Below, in pieces: positions 1 to 7,914 of a DNA stretch of 64,000 bases. The position numbers and the translations under genes are program-made. The notes beneath the pieces were generated by a model. That model made no database searches, was not told where the DNA came from, and worked only from the letters and a program-made list of their open reading frames with translations. Where the stretch lies: assembly GCA_035531075.1 (NCBI GenBank), contig DATKTO010000026.1, forward strand, positions 1-64,000, written 5' to 3'. Numbering within the stretch: the first letter of the stretch is position 1; each line of letters begins with the position of its first letter. Origin of the DNA: 39-52-133 sp035531075. GTDB lineage: Bacteria > Pseudomonadota > Gammaproteobacteria > Burkholderiales > Gallionellaceae.

Positions 1-1
1 T

Positions 2-88
2 AAAAAATGGACGATGCCGATAAGGGACTGGAAAGCGGCACTGAATCGTTTTACTATCCAGTTCGAGGAACGGATGCCGCAGCATTAA
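2..88 (+). CDS. IS256-family transposase, C-terminal end (partial)
   Basis: The window opens inside a reading frame that translates to a short tail with KWTMPIRDWKAALNRF followed by FEERM, then TAA and TGA stops. This Trp-Pro-Ile-x-x-Trp pattern close to the terminus is what I know from the C-terminal ends of IS256-type (mutator-like) transposases. Only 28 codons are visible; the catalytic DDE core lies outside the window. The terminal inverted repeat follows directly, so this is the 3' end of an inserted element. Family assignment is from pattern recall on a short fragment, so moderately confident. Confidence 0.6.
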   Translation, partial: KKWTMPIRDWKAALNRFTIQFEERMPQH

Positions 89-91
89 TGA

Positions 92-121
92 ATTCCGTTT
101 ACACAAAATTCAGGACACCCC
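92..121 (+). mobile_element. Terminal inverted repeat of the IS256-type element
   Basis: Just after the transposase stop comes TTTACACAAAATTC followed by GGACACCCC, the usual layout of the outer end of IS256-family elements (transposase-distal end with TTTACACA and a terminal run of Cs). Immediately beyond position 121 the sequence becomes the interior of a DUF262 reading frame, so this is the insertion junction. The other end and the target duplication are outside the window. Confidence 0.55.
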
Positions 122-601
122 CTGCTCTCGGAACTCTCGAAATCGGAAGACTTCAAGACGGTAGTACATCTGGCAAAATCCAACTGGAAGGACGGCACAC
201 CAGAAGACTATGTGCTGCGTTTCTTCGCCTTCCTGGAAATGTATGAGACATTCGATCACTCCGTTAAAGATTTCCTAAACTCATATACAGAGGGAGCTAC
301 CCAAGATCCCAAGATCGAAGAACGTAAAGCCGTCTTTCAGGCCACGTTCAGCTACCTTGCTGCAGCATTCCCGAACGGGCTTAAGTCTCGCAAGGGAACA
401 ACACCGGTTAACCTCTTTGAAGGAGTCACTGTAGGAGCGGCGCTGGCAATTCGTACGACACCTCACTTGGCAGGGCCACATACAATTGACTGGGTATGGT
501 CACCAGAGCTTCGCAAGATGACAACTGGAGCCACGAATAGCCGCCCAAGGGTAAGAGGCCGAATCGAGTTTTCACGTGACAAATTCCTAGAGGCTGCTTA
601 A
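122..601 (+). pseudogene. DUF262-family protein, 3' part left after IS insertion
   Basis: From the IS junction an open frame runs to a TAA at 599-601. It reads LLSELSKSEDFKTVVHL and then RFFAFLEMYETFDHSVKDFL, typical of the C-terminal half of DUF262 proteins (ParB/Srx-like nucleotide-processing fold, common in restriction and defence loci). The DUF262 N-terminal catalytic part is missing because the IS256 element sits where it should be. The downstream HEPN gene starts 3 bases after the stop, the standard pairing DUF262 plus MAE_28990-type HEPN. An internal ATG at 212 exists but is only a chance start within the remnant. Confidence 0.6.
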
Positions 602-603
602 GA

Positions 604-1269
604 ATGTTTGACGGCAAACCTTTTCGCGATGAGCTAGATCGACGCCTTGATGCTGTTCGTTGCATAGTAAATGCTACTCATCCAACACCTCCAGGCGGTC
701 CAGATGCTGGTCGTGAGATTAGGGGGTTAGCTATAGTTTTGCTCTTTGCATCGTACGAAAACCTTTTAAGATCTTTGTGCCGTCAGTTACTCGAAGTTGC
801 TTCGTCTCTTCGTGTCGGAAACCGACGTCTACGTAAAGGGTTTCGCTTGTTTGCAGTCCACAACCTGATCCAATCCGCCACAGATGCACCCAAGGACAAG
901 CTTTGGAAATCTGCAGGGCCGCGTCTTTTGGACTCAGCGTCTGAAACAAAAAGCTGCAGCATCAATACCAGCCTTTTTCCTGACGATGGGAGTTTCATGA
1001 AGTCCTCCCAAGTTATCCTTTTTTGCGACATATTCGAACTAGGCGACCCAGGCCCCATTCTGAAGGAAGTATGGGATCGACTCGACACGATTGTAAAGGA
1101 ACGAAATGGTATTGCTCATGGTGGGCTAACACCAGAGGAAGTAGGAAGGAACTACTCGTTTGCCGAAATTCAAAACCTCATAAGCCTATGGCAGCTTCGT
1201 TGGACTTCTTTCATTAATCATATTGAATCTCGTGCACAAAGCCGTGACTTTTACCGGAATGATCATTAA
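604..1269 (+). CDS. HEPN-domain protein (MAE_28990/MAE_18760-like), probable RNase effector
   Basis: A 221-residue, mostly helical protein. The motif RNGIAH at residues 167-172 is the R-x4-H signature of HEPN ribonucleases, and the central and C-terminal helices fit the MAE_28990/MAE_18760 family that accompanies DUF262 proteins. No signal peptide or membrane segment. It begins 3 bases after the DUF262 remnant, so the two were one operon; with the partner cut by an IS256 element this gene has probably lost its native promoter or control. A role as the toxin half of a defence pair is inference from family context; the Rx4H residues themselves are intact. Confidence 0.65.
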   Translation: MFDGKPFRDELDRRLDAVRCIVNATHPTPPGGPDAGREIRGLAIVLLFASYENLLRSLCRQLLEVASSLRVGNRRLRKGFRLFAVHNLIQSATDAPKDKLWKSAGPRLLDSASETKSCSINTSLFPDDGSFMKSSQVILFCDIFELGDPGPILKEVWDRLDTIVKERNGIAHGGLTPEEVGRNYSFAEIQNLISLWQLRWTSFINHIESRAQSRDFYRNDH

Positions 1270-1413
1270 CGGAGTGGCCGGAGTGACTGTAACTCGACTG
1301 TTAGATGCCCGCTCCCAGTGAATTGCAGACACTATTCAACATGTAAAGAAATGTCGACTTTGGCCGATCATCGGACAATGCCTGTCAGTTCAAATCTGAA
1401 CAACTACAATTTA

Positions 1414-2409
1414 TTAATGCAGCACTGTTGGTGCCCCGCAACATTTCTTGAACTTCTTACCACTGCCACAGGGGCAATCTTCGTTGCGCCCTATCTTGGG
1501 CTGATCACGTTGATAACTGGTAGCGACGGTACGTTCTGCCACTGCCTGGTGATAAGGCTGCCAGAAACGATAAATCCAGGCAACGCTGGCTGGAATTTGT
1601 TCAGATAATTCTTCACGTTGAACAGGCGTTTTTGTGAGTTCCTCATCTTCTGGTGTGACATCCTCAGCTCCAAGCAAGTAGATTGGCCTCAGCACCTCTG
1701 CGCTATTCGGATCATCAAAAAATGCTTTCCAATTTTGCCGCTGAAGGTTGATGCCGTTCATATATCCATATGCCCACATTTCACCATCAGCGAATTCCTT
1801 TTCGCTATCAGAATAAACCGCGATATCGAATACGGGCTCAAATGCATCAGGGTCGTTTTGCAGGCTCCATATGATGCTATTCATATGCCTAAAAATCAGG
1901 CCGGTAATCCGTTCAGCATGCTCAAGCGTATCAAATGATGGCTCATCTCTTACTGATGGCCCCCATACTCTCGGCAGCCATTCGCTGGGCTTGAGTACTA
2001 CGGGCCCACTCACAATGGCCGTTAGATAGCCGTCGAGACAATCCAGCATCATGGTTTCGTCCGAAGTCGCATCCGACATCAAGAAGCTATCCAATTCATC
2101 CAACTCGTCCTCGGATAGAGGCACCAATATTTGCATTGGGTTCATTTTGTGCTGAACATCTGACGAAGGAGGCGCGCCAATCAATGAATCAATCCCATCC
2201 TCATTAATGGTTCTTAAGGCTTCATCCAATGCACCCTGGTCGCTTTGAAATGACGCATTCCAAACGGTTGAATTATTGAATTCATCAACAACTTCCAAGA
2301 TCCAGCCGCCCTCGCCGTCTTCGTATATATCGACTTGTACAGTTTTACCTTCTCTGGTAACTGCTTGGGTCAGGGGTGAATGTATTGGATACTGGTCGTC
2401 TTCAAACAT
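1414..2409 (-). CDS. UPF0149/YecA-family protein with C-terminal SEC-C zinc motif
   Basis: A 331-residue protein. The middle (about residues 95-290) matches the UPF0149 (YgfB/YecA) pattern, including LDCLDGYLTAI and the WLPRVWG segment. The C-terminus carries a SEC-C motif (residues about 305-325: CPCGSGKKFKKCC), a zinc knuckle shared with SecA. The first 90 residues are acidic and of unknown type. Start ATG at 2409 lies 6 bases after the stop of the antitoxin-like gene, so it is probably the third gene of that operon. Function unknown; cytoplasmic, soluble. The linkage to a toxin-antitoxin pair is unusual and worth comparing in relatives. Confidence 0.8.
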   Translation of the reverse strand: MFEDDQYPIHSPLTQAVTREGKTVQVDIYEDGEGGWILEVVDEFNNSTVWNASFQSDQGALDEALRTINEDGIDSLIGAPPSSDVQHKMNPMQILVPLSEDELDELDSFLMSDATSDETMMLDCLDGYLTAIVSGPVVLKPSEWLPRVWGPSVRDEPSFDTLEHAERITGLIFRHMNSIIWSLQNDPDAFEPVFDIAVYSDSEKEFADGEMWAYGYMNGINLQRQNWKAFFDDPNSAEVLRPIYLLGAEDVTPEDEELTKTPVQREELSEQIPASVAWIYRFWQPYHQAVAERTVATSYQRDQPKIGRNEDCPCGSGKKFKKCCGAPTVLH

Positions 2410-2415
2410 TTTAAG

Positions 2416-2739
2416 TTATGCCATTTCTACCGCATGCACTTCAAGGTCAACTTTTAAACTATTACGCACAGCGCCGAAAATAGCCGCAAGATTGTCCATA
2501 CTAGGATTTCCTTTTGGCGATAACATGCGATGCAAGCTCTTGCTGGGTTTATCAGTCAATGCGGCCAGTTGCTCAAACCCAAGCGTGGCATTCACAAGGT
2601 CACGAAGAATTAAACGCGCTGTTTCAGGTTCGTCACTCAAAAATAGCGTGGCTGCTTCATCAAGGAGTGCTTTTGCAAAATCAGGATCGCGTTCAACGCG
2701 CTCAATCACCGTTTGCTTAAAATTTCTGGTTAGTGCCAT
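2416..2739 (-). CDS. HigA-type antitoxin (putative addiction module antidote)
   Basis: A 107-residue protein whose C-terminal half (about residues 50-107, with FEQLAALTDKPSKSLHRMLS then NPSMDNLAAIFGAV) is a helix-turn-helix of the XRE/HigA type; the N-terminal half resembles the extended antidote family of RelE/HigB neighbours. Start ATG at 2739 is preceded by a strong ribosome site, GAGGTGA, 4 bases after the toxin stop. It should neutralise the toxin encoded just upstream and repress the operon. Confidence 0.8.
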   Translation of the reverse strand: MALTRNFKQTVIERVERDPDFAKALLDEAATLFLSDEPETARLILRDLVNATLGFEQLAALTDKPSKSLHRMLSPKGNPSMDNLAAIFGAVRNSLKVDLEVHAVEMA

Positions 2740-2743
2740 GTAA

Positions 2744-3103
2744 TCACCTCTTTCCTTTTACAGTTTTATTGGCAACAGATTGGGCTTTTTTACGCGCCTT
2801 GTATTCAAGGTGCAAATCCTTTGCCCGTTCAATATCTTTTTGTTGCCCGCGCTTGGTTCCACCGCCAAACAAGATAATGAGCATTTCACCATCTTTAGCC
2901 AGGTATACGCGGTAACCTGGGCCCCAATCGATGACGTATTCACCAATGCCATCAAACCACTTCACACTAGATGTGTTTCCAAGTTCTAAACGCAATTTGG
3001 CAGTAACAATCTTGGCTGCAGCCTGAGAATCAAGATCATCGAACCATGACTTGTATGGATTCGACCCGTCCGGGCAAATATATTCCTCAACCTTGAATTT
3101 CAT
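2744..3103 (-). CDS. RelE/HigB-type toxin (addiction module killer protein)
   Basis: About 119 residues from the ATG at 3103 (a TTG two codons earlier is possible but less likely). The pattern VEEYICPDGSNPYKSWFDDLD, then GIGEYVIDWGPGYRVYLAKDG, then LFGGGTKRGQQKDIERA is the known RelE/ParE-superfamily 'addiction module killer' type, with conserved GYRVY strand and the C-terminal K-x2-Q-x2-D-I helix. These toxins usually cleave mRNA on the ribosome. Toxin-first gene order is typical of HigBA. An inverted repeat lies just upstream as a likely operator. Confidence 0.82.
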   Translation of the reverse strand: MKFKVEEYICPDGSNPYKSWFDDLDSQAAAKIVTAKLRLELGNTSSVKWFDGIGEYVIDWGPGYRVYLAKDGEMLIILFGGGTKRGQQKDIERAKDLHLEYKARKKAQSVANKTVKGKR

Positions 3104-3111
3104 GGGCAAAA

Positions 3112-3131
3112 TGGTAACACATTGGTTACCA
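3112..3131 (-). promoter_or_regulatory. Inverted repeat upstream of the toxin-antitoxin operon, probable operator
   Basis: TGGTAAC at 3112-3118 is mirrored exactly by GTTACCA at 3125-3131 with a 6-base spacer. It sits 9 bases upstream of the toxin ATG, where HigA-type antitoxins usually bind to repress their own operon. The repeat is seen; its role is inferred. Confidence 0.5.
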
Positions 3132-3541
3132 ATAAGCTACGGGATTTTTTATACATTGAACGGTAAATGTAATGCATGAAGTGATGCACGCTTATAAAGA
3201 ATAAATTGTTGAGTGGCACGTTTGGATTGTATGAACATCAGGTAGCTCAATGGCCACAGTTTCTAGAATTTTAATTAAGCCCTTCGAATTCTGCATTAAC
3301 TTGCGTCAAACGCTAACCCCAAGCGGTGAATCAACCAATGCACTTCGAATTGCAGGTTTTCGGCCAATGCGGAATTTCAAGGTTGAAGCTTAGAACTTCC
3401 GCTGTGTGCCCAAAGCTGCCAGCCAGCTATGATTTTTTGTTACCTAAAGCAGCCAGTCATGGCCTGCTGCCTCCGACACAAAGCGGAACTCCACTTATTG
3501 CTTTCGAGAAAGCAAAACGGGAGCCTAAGCGTTCAATCTTC
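3132..3541. other. Intergenic stretch without a supported gene
   Basis: About 410 bases between the toxin-antitoxin promoter and the 3' end of the AsmA-like gene. I see no convincing coding frame; the + strand open frame that crosses it continues antisense through the AsmA gene. It contains short GC-rich pieces of the type AAAGCTGCCAGCC and AAGCAGCCAGTC, similar to the degenerate repeat-like spacers at 5.4-5.6 kb and 14.0 kb. Confidence 0.5.
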
Positions 3542-4960
3542 TCATTTCGGGGGTGCCACCGAACCGGTGTAGATCACTTCGCACGCTCCGCCAGGAAAGA
3601 GCTTCATTCCCTTTTTAAGCAACTTGAGCGCCGGCCCGGCGAGAGTCACCAGGATGTTCGGTTTATCCACCACCGGTTTCTGGAAGGGACCGCTAATCTT
3701 CTGTTTTACCTTGGCGCAGCCTTTGGTGTCGATCAGCACCACAGTCACGTCATCGAAACGCCCGTTGGCAAAATCGAGTCCTCCCCAAAGAGCGATCCGG
3801 TTCTTATTCGTCGCCATCGCCACGTCCTGCGCATGCGCCACACCGCGCTCAATCTTCCATTTGGAGACAAGCGTCCGGATCGCGCTGGTGCCTCCCGATC
3901 CTTTTATGATGCTTGCAAAGTTGTATCCCTTCGTGACCACCAAACCGACAGGCCCGCCCAATAAGACGGCACCCACGTCCACGAGGTTGAAGTGCTGACT
4001 GGACTCATAGCGTGAAAACTCTAGATCGAGATCACTGCCATTGAGCGTGAGTTTCTCACCTCGCAGAGAAGCTTTTCCGTTCGCAGTCTGCGTCATTTCG
4101 TTTACAGTCTTTCCCTGCATCGACAGATCCGCGGAGAAATCCATTGCTCCTTCCACGATCTTTTGTTGTGACAGGGTTTTGTAGAACTCCTCGATGCGGA
4201 ACTGCGGCAGCGAATAATGAATGTGGTAAAGGGGTACAGCGCCCGAAAAGTCCGCCCGAATGCTCCCCGAACCTTGTCCGCCGAAAACCCTCATCATGAC
4301 AGGCTTAAAATCAAAGACTCCGTCCTTCCCGGCGACCGAAAACATCAAGTTGGACACCGTGAAGTCCTTTGTCCGAATCTCCCCGCAGGCAAGTTCCGCG
4401 GTGAAGGAAAGGTTCTTCATGAAGTCAGAACTTTTCGCTTCTGCGAGCAGCAGGCTGCGCACGTCCAGCTTGCAGTCACCCGCTTCGAATCCTCCTCCGG
4501 ATTGTTTGTCCGCGTAGTTGAGCGTCCCGTCCGAAAGGGATACTTTTCCCAGGTTCAGGGCGGGTAACGTCCCTCTGCCTGCCTCCGAGTTGTCGAAGTT
4601 GTACTTGCCGTCGCTGTTCCGTTCGATGGAGAAACTGGGATGTTTCAGTGCGAGCTTCCCGAGCCGGACTTCCTTGTGGAATAGAGGCAGCAGATCGATA
4701 CCAAGCCTAGCCTCCTTTGCGGAGACGATATCCTCACCATGGTTACGAATGTGCACGTCGTCCAGTGTGACGGACAGGCTTGGGAAGAAGCCGATCTCCA
4801 TCCGGCCGCCGACTCTAACTTCCATCCCCAATGCTCCAGAGGCGGCCGCTTCAAACCGGGACTTGTAGGCATTGGCGTCGACAAAAAGAAGCAGGGCCGG
4901 TGCAATCAGGACGAGGAGCCCAACGAGCCCGCCAAGGATAATTTTATGTGATTTTGACAT
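3542..4960 (-). CDS. AsmA-family inner-membrane protein
   Basis: 472 residues from the ATG at 4960; the frame is open 15 codons further up but the protein then would begin with an unlikely leader. An N-terminal membrane segment (IILGGLVGLLVLIAPALLL) is followed by VDANAYKSRFEAAASGALG and GFFPSLSVTLDDVHI, the AsmA N-terminal signature. The remainder is a long repetitive beta-rich periplasmic body with LNLGKVSLSDGTLNYAD and a second AsmA-type region near residues 260-320. AsmA-like proteins are thought to bridge the periplasm and affect outer-membrane lipid traffic. It lies alone between a stress-protein remnant and the toxin-antitoxin operon. Confidence 0.85.
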   Translation of the reverse strand: MSKSHKIILGGLVGLLVLIAPALLLFVDANAYKSRFEAAASGALGMEVRVGGRMEIGFFPSLSVTLDDVHIRNHGEDIVSAKEARLGIDLLPLFHKEVRLGKLALKHPSFSIERNSDGKYNFDNSEAGRGTLPALNLGKVSLSDGTLNYADKQSGGGFEAGDCKLDVRSLLLAEAKSSDFMKNLSFTAELACGEIRTKDFTVSNLMFSVAGKDGVFDFKPVMMRVFGGQGSGSIRADFSGAVPLYHIHYSLPQFRIEEFYKTLSQQKIVEGAMDFSADLSMQGKTVNEMTQTANGKASLRGEKLTLNGSDLDLEFSRYESSQHFNLVDVGAVLLGGPVGLVVTKGYNFASIIKGSGGTSAIRTLVSKWKIERGVAHAQDVAMATNKNRIALWGGLDFANGRFDDVTVVLIDTKGCAKVKQKISGPFQKPVVDKPNILVTLAGPALKLLKKGMKLFPGGACEVIYTGSVAPPK

Positions 4961-5001
4961 TTGGCTATCCCAGTCTCGCTGTAATTCTTCAGCCACCAGG
5001 C

Positions 5002-5289
5002 TCAAGTAAAACGCAGGATCCGTACGGTTTCATACATAAGAGATCGGATAGGCTTGTTAGCCTTTTGAAAGTTTACTTGACCAAATAGCCGCAGGTAAAG
5101 TGATCCTTTAATCACTCGCAGTAAGACCACGACGATAGCACCATAGCCTACAGGATCGAGTGAATAAGATTCCTCGACAACATAAACCAAACGCAATCTA
5201 GCCCCAACCACTGCAAGCTTGACAGCTTCTTGCAGCGCACGCTTGGCAGTCGCACTACGATCAACTGGAACCAGAATACGTTGATACAT
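5002..5289 (-). pseudogene. Universal stress protein (UspA family), truncated
   Basis: Starts at ATG 5289 behind a very good ribosome site (GGGAGGT, 5 bases away). The first 55 residues, MYQRILVPVDRSATAKRALQ through RLVYVVEESYSLDPVGYG, are a normal UspA N-terminal half (beta1, helix1, beta2 with the VxVVEE strand). After that the sequence stops resembling the family and ends at 95 residues, where family members run to about 145 and end with the ATP-binding G-x2-G-x9-G(S/T) loop. That loop is absent, so this is a frameshifted or deleted copy. Confidence 0.65.
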
Positions 5290-5730
5290 GATTACCTCCC
5301 GCAGGCGAGCTTGAGATTTAGGTGAGCGATACAACGCCTAACATGAAGCGAACAATATATGCCCTTCAATAAATAAATCAACGAAGTAAATTACGTATAT
5401 ATTCCTGGTAAAAATTGCAGGCGGTGGCGGTTTCGCAAGTTGCGCCCCAACACCAACTTGAATGGCAGCTCCTGGCACGAACCCGAATTTCATCACAGGT
5501 ATTAAGTTGCCACAAAGCTGCCGTTCGCTAACTTCCGTGATTGGCCGATTGCCGAACTTCATTCGGCCAAATTGGGCAGCCATAAAGCTGCCGTTGGTGA
5601 ATGACCCCAAATGGCCGTACATTACCAATTGAGCATTTTCACTGAAATTACTAATTGGCAGAAGCGTGGCCTAATACAGCCTGGCCGTTTATACTCTCGC
5701 CAGACGAAAATAATCAACCAAGGAGTTGCT
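5290..5730. repeat. Gene-free spacer with degenerate short repeats
   Basis: The spacer carries AAAGCTGCCGTT twice (5514-5525 and 5584-5595) and several TTCGGCCAA/TTGGCCG and GAACTTC pieces between. It looks like a decayed intergenic repeat family rather than a gene; a 96-codon minus-strand frame here has low-complexity composition and no recognisable features. The promoter of the CZB gene must lie at its right end. Confidence 0.35.
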
Positions 5731-6081
5731 ATGGATTTTGCAAAAGCGGTGGACGCTCATGTGGCCTGGATTATGAAGCTGCAGGAGGCGATTGTTGGCG
5801 GTATAAAGCTGGACGTTGCCGAAGTGGGCAAGGATACCTTGTGTGAGCTGGGTAAATGGATTTACAGCCTGGGTACGGTGCATCAGGACATGGCTGCATT
5901 CCAGAATCTGAAAAGCAAACATGCCAAGTTTCATCAATGTGCGGGCGAAGTGGTTCGCAAGGTCAATACTGGCGATGTAGAAGGCGCGCTGAACATGGTG
6001 GACAAGGGCGGGGAGTTCGTCCGGATTTCAAGCGAAACAATTAGTGCCATCATGGCCATGAAGAAAGAGCTCGGAATGTAA
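5731..6081 (+). CDS. Free-standing CZB (chemoreceptor zinc-binding) domain protein
   Basis: 116 residues from ATG 5731, preceded by AAGGAG at a normal distance. It is a complete CZB four-helix domain: His10, Cys38 in CELGKWIY (the diagnostic C-x-L-G-x-W motif), and His64/His68 in KHAKFHQCAG, giving the 3-His/1-Cys zinc site. CZB domains usually hang on chemoreceptors or diguanylate cyclases and sense zinc or hypochlorous acid; this copy has no attached output domain and no membrane segment, so it may act through a partner encoded elsewhere. No chemotaxis gene is next to it. Confidence 0.85.
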   Translation: MDFAKAVDAHVAWIMKLQEAIVGGIKLDVAEVGKDTLCELGKWIYSLGTVHQDMAAFQNLKSKHAKFHQCAGEVVRKVNTGDVEGALNMVDKGGEFVRISSETISAIMAMKKELGM

Positions 6082-6098
6082 GTGGAGATGACGAGACA

Positions 6099-6115
6099 GG
6101 CAGCTACCGGCTGCC
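6099..6115 (+). terminator. Short GC hairpin after the CZB gene
   Basis: GGCAGC-taccg-GCTGCC, 18 bases after the stop, can fold into a 6-bp stem. There is no clear T run after it, so it may be only a weak terminator or another of the scattered CAGC repeats. Confidence 0.3.
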
Positions 6116-6463
6116 ATTAAGAGATATTCTGGAATGCTATTCATAAGGATAATAGTGAACGTGAACAGAGATTATTTTTTGTGCCACGAGTGAATCCATT
6201 AGTTTGTTGATATACCCGACAGCGGGCAGTAGCGATTGACTCATTATGGCCGGAAGTAGCCGCTGATAACCAATCCTACTGATGACTGCTTCGGCCGAGA
6301 AGCGGTTGTACCCCGAATAATAGGAGTCAGCATCGCATTTGAAAGTGACGGATCAAAATAATTAGCGAAAATTACGGTAGACTGAACCTGGAGACCAGAC
6401 GATGTCCATTCAATACTCCATCTGGGACGCTCAGCGCGTCCAGCAATGAAATAAGGTGACAGC
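6116..6463. other. Intergenic stretch without a supported gene
   Basis: Some 350 bases between the CZB gene and the 294-residue gene. Only degenerate pieces such as GCTTCGGCCGAGAAGCGG are seen, plus a 6-bp hairpin GGACGC-tcagc-GCGTCC about 30 bases before the next start. No coding frame on either strand is convincing. Confidence 0.45.
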
Positions 6464-7348
6464 ATGATCGGCGAAATCCTGACAGGCATGAATATTCTGG
6501 AGAAACTTGGAAAGTTCTTGAATTGGGTTCGAGGCAGAAAGAGCCCCCCTGCGGAAACCATCGTTACGCGGTTTGTCCGCTTGGTCGAGAACCACGGCGT
6601 GCACCGTAACCAGATACCGCGATTTATTGGACACGGCCTATCCTTGAAAGATGTGCAGGATGATGTCTCTTTGCTGGCGAAGCTTGATGAGCCATTGTTT
6701 GAGTCTGTTTGCAAATTGTTTGCCGTGCGCCGCGAATGGCTGGATGGGGCAGAGAAACAGATACACCCGGAACATGATTTTTATAAACATCCAGAACGTT
6801 TTGCAGAGTTCCTGGATGAATTGATCGCCGCAAACCCGGAAGGCGATTTCCACGGTGTGTTGCTTGCACCTGAAGAACGCGATGGGCATGTCGAAGCGCT
6901 CCTCATCGTGCAAGAAACCATTGGTCATGTTGGCGATAAACCTATTTTTCGATTTCACTTGTGCAACAACTGGTCTTTTACCTATTGGAAAGCGCGCGCC
7001 TGTCTGACAGCTTGTATCGCAATTGCTTGGAAGCGTAAGGTATTTGTTAATGGCGTCACAATGCCCAAGAAAGAAATTGATCCGCTGGCGTATGGCGAAA
7101 CGTTGCTCGGTTGGAACGGTGAGGGTGCATGGTTTATGGGGCGCCGAAAATGGTATCCAGAGGATATGGCGCTTAAGCCAGAAGTATTTCTTGATGGTAT
7201 TGATCCCGAGCGAGATGATTTTGGAGTTAAATCTGGTTTGAAACTTTGGCTTGATTTGGAAATGAAGGGGCTTATGGATATCGGCCAACGTTCAGTGATA
7301 TGCGAAAACCCCAGACAGGCATTTCAACTGGAATTGGAAAAGTATTAG
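6464..7348 (+). CDS. Unrecognised 294-residue cytoplasmic protein
   Basis: I do not recognise the family. ATG 6464 follows AAGGTG. Residues about 25-95 (VTRFVRLVENHGVHRNQIPR, then LSLKDVQDDVSLLAKLDEPLFESVCKLF) look like a small helical, possibly XRE-like, DNA-binding or dimerisation module: 'loop, LKDV, then WLDGAEK'. Residues about 110-220 form a mixed alpha/beta region (FHGVLLAPEERDGHVEALLIV). The last third is Trp-rich (GWNGEGAWFMGRRKWYPEDM). No signal peptide, membrane span or catalytic motif is evident. It stands alone in the accessory island between two degraded spacers; a role in mobile-element or defence biology would be guesswork. Confidence 0.6.
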   Translation: MIGEILTGMNILEKLGKFLNWVRGRKSPPAETIVTRFVRLVENHGVHRNQIPRFIGHGLSLKDVQDDVSLLAKLDEPLFESVCKLFAVRREWLDGAEKQIHPEHDFYKHPERFAEFLDELIAANPEGDFHGVLLAPEERDGHVEALLIVQETIGHVGDKPIFRFHLCNNWSFTYWKARACLTACIAIAWKRKVFVNGVTMPKKEIDPLAYGETLLGWNGEGAWFMGRRKWYPEDMALKPEVFLDGIDPERDDFGVKSGLKLWLDLEMKGLMDIGQRSVICENPRQAFQLELEKY

Positions 7349-7499
7349 TTCAAGCATCTTATGCGATACCTTATGTAAGGAGTAATCGTGCCCATCCAAC
7401 ACGCTATCTTAGCGTCTCCTTAGGCCGACTTCCAGACTGTCTTCATTTCGGCCAAAGCGGTCTAGTTGATCACTTTCTCGATGTGTCCGTTATGCGCTA

Positions 7500-7910
7500 G
7501 GAAGCGGACAAAAAGTATGGCAAACCGGCAAGACCGTAGACATCGAGATCGCGCCCGGCATGGAGCCGCTGATCGATCACCTGGTCGGCGACATTCCAAA
7601 GATCGGACGCCCACTTGTCTGCACCAGAGTTGGCCAGCAATATACCTATGACGGCCTGAGCTCAATGCTCAAGCGTGCACTCCCAGCCGCCAATAAAACA
7701 CGGCTGGCCAATGGCAACGCTGAAAAGATAGGATCGTTCGGATTCAGAGATTTAAAAGGCAAAGGTGCAACCGACATTTGGATCGCAGGCGTACCGATCG
7801 AGCAGATTCAAATGCTACTTGGCCATGAAGATAAAACAACAACAGAGATTAATATCAAGCAGCGCTGGAGAGAGACGGCTGCATCAAACATGGTGGCAAT
7901 GGCGAAGTAG
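7500..7910 (+). pseudogene. Tyrosine recombinase (phage-type integrase), C-terminal remnant
   Basis: The frame from about 7500 reads QTGKTVDIEIAPGMEPLID, then GQQYTYDGLSSMLKRA, then FGFRDLKGKGATDIW, and LLGHEDKTTTEINIK. These are the beta-sheet, box II and tyrosine-region pieces of phage-type integrases. The N-terminal and core-binding domains are missing, box II has Arg where the family has His, and the catalytic Tyr of T-E-I-Y is Asn here. It is therefore a dead fragment. Together with a second integrase fragment at 9.4 kb it marks old island ends. Confidence 0.7.
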
Positions 7911-7914
7911 CAAT

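Noticed and set aside
3326..3964. 212-codon + strand open frame
   Set aside because: It runs antisense through the AsmA-family gene for most of its length, has low-complexity basic composition and no ribosome site; the minus gene has clear family motifs.
5338..5628. 96-codon minus frame
   Set aside because: Lies in a repeat-like spacer, no features, no homology recalled; the repeated AAAGCTGCCGTT words explain it better than coding.
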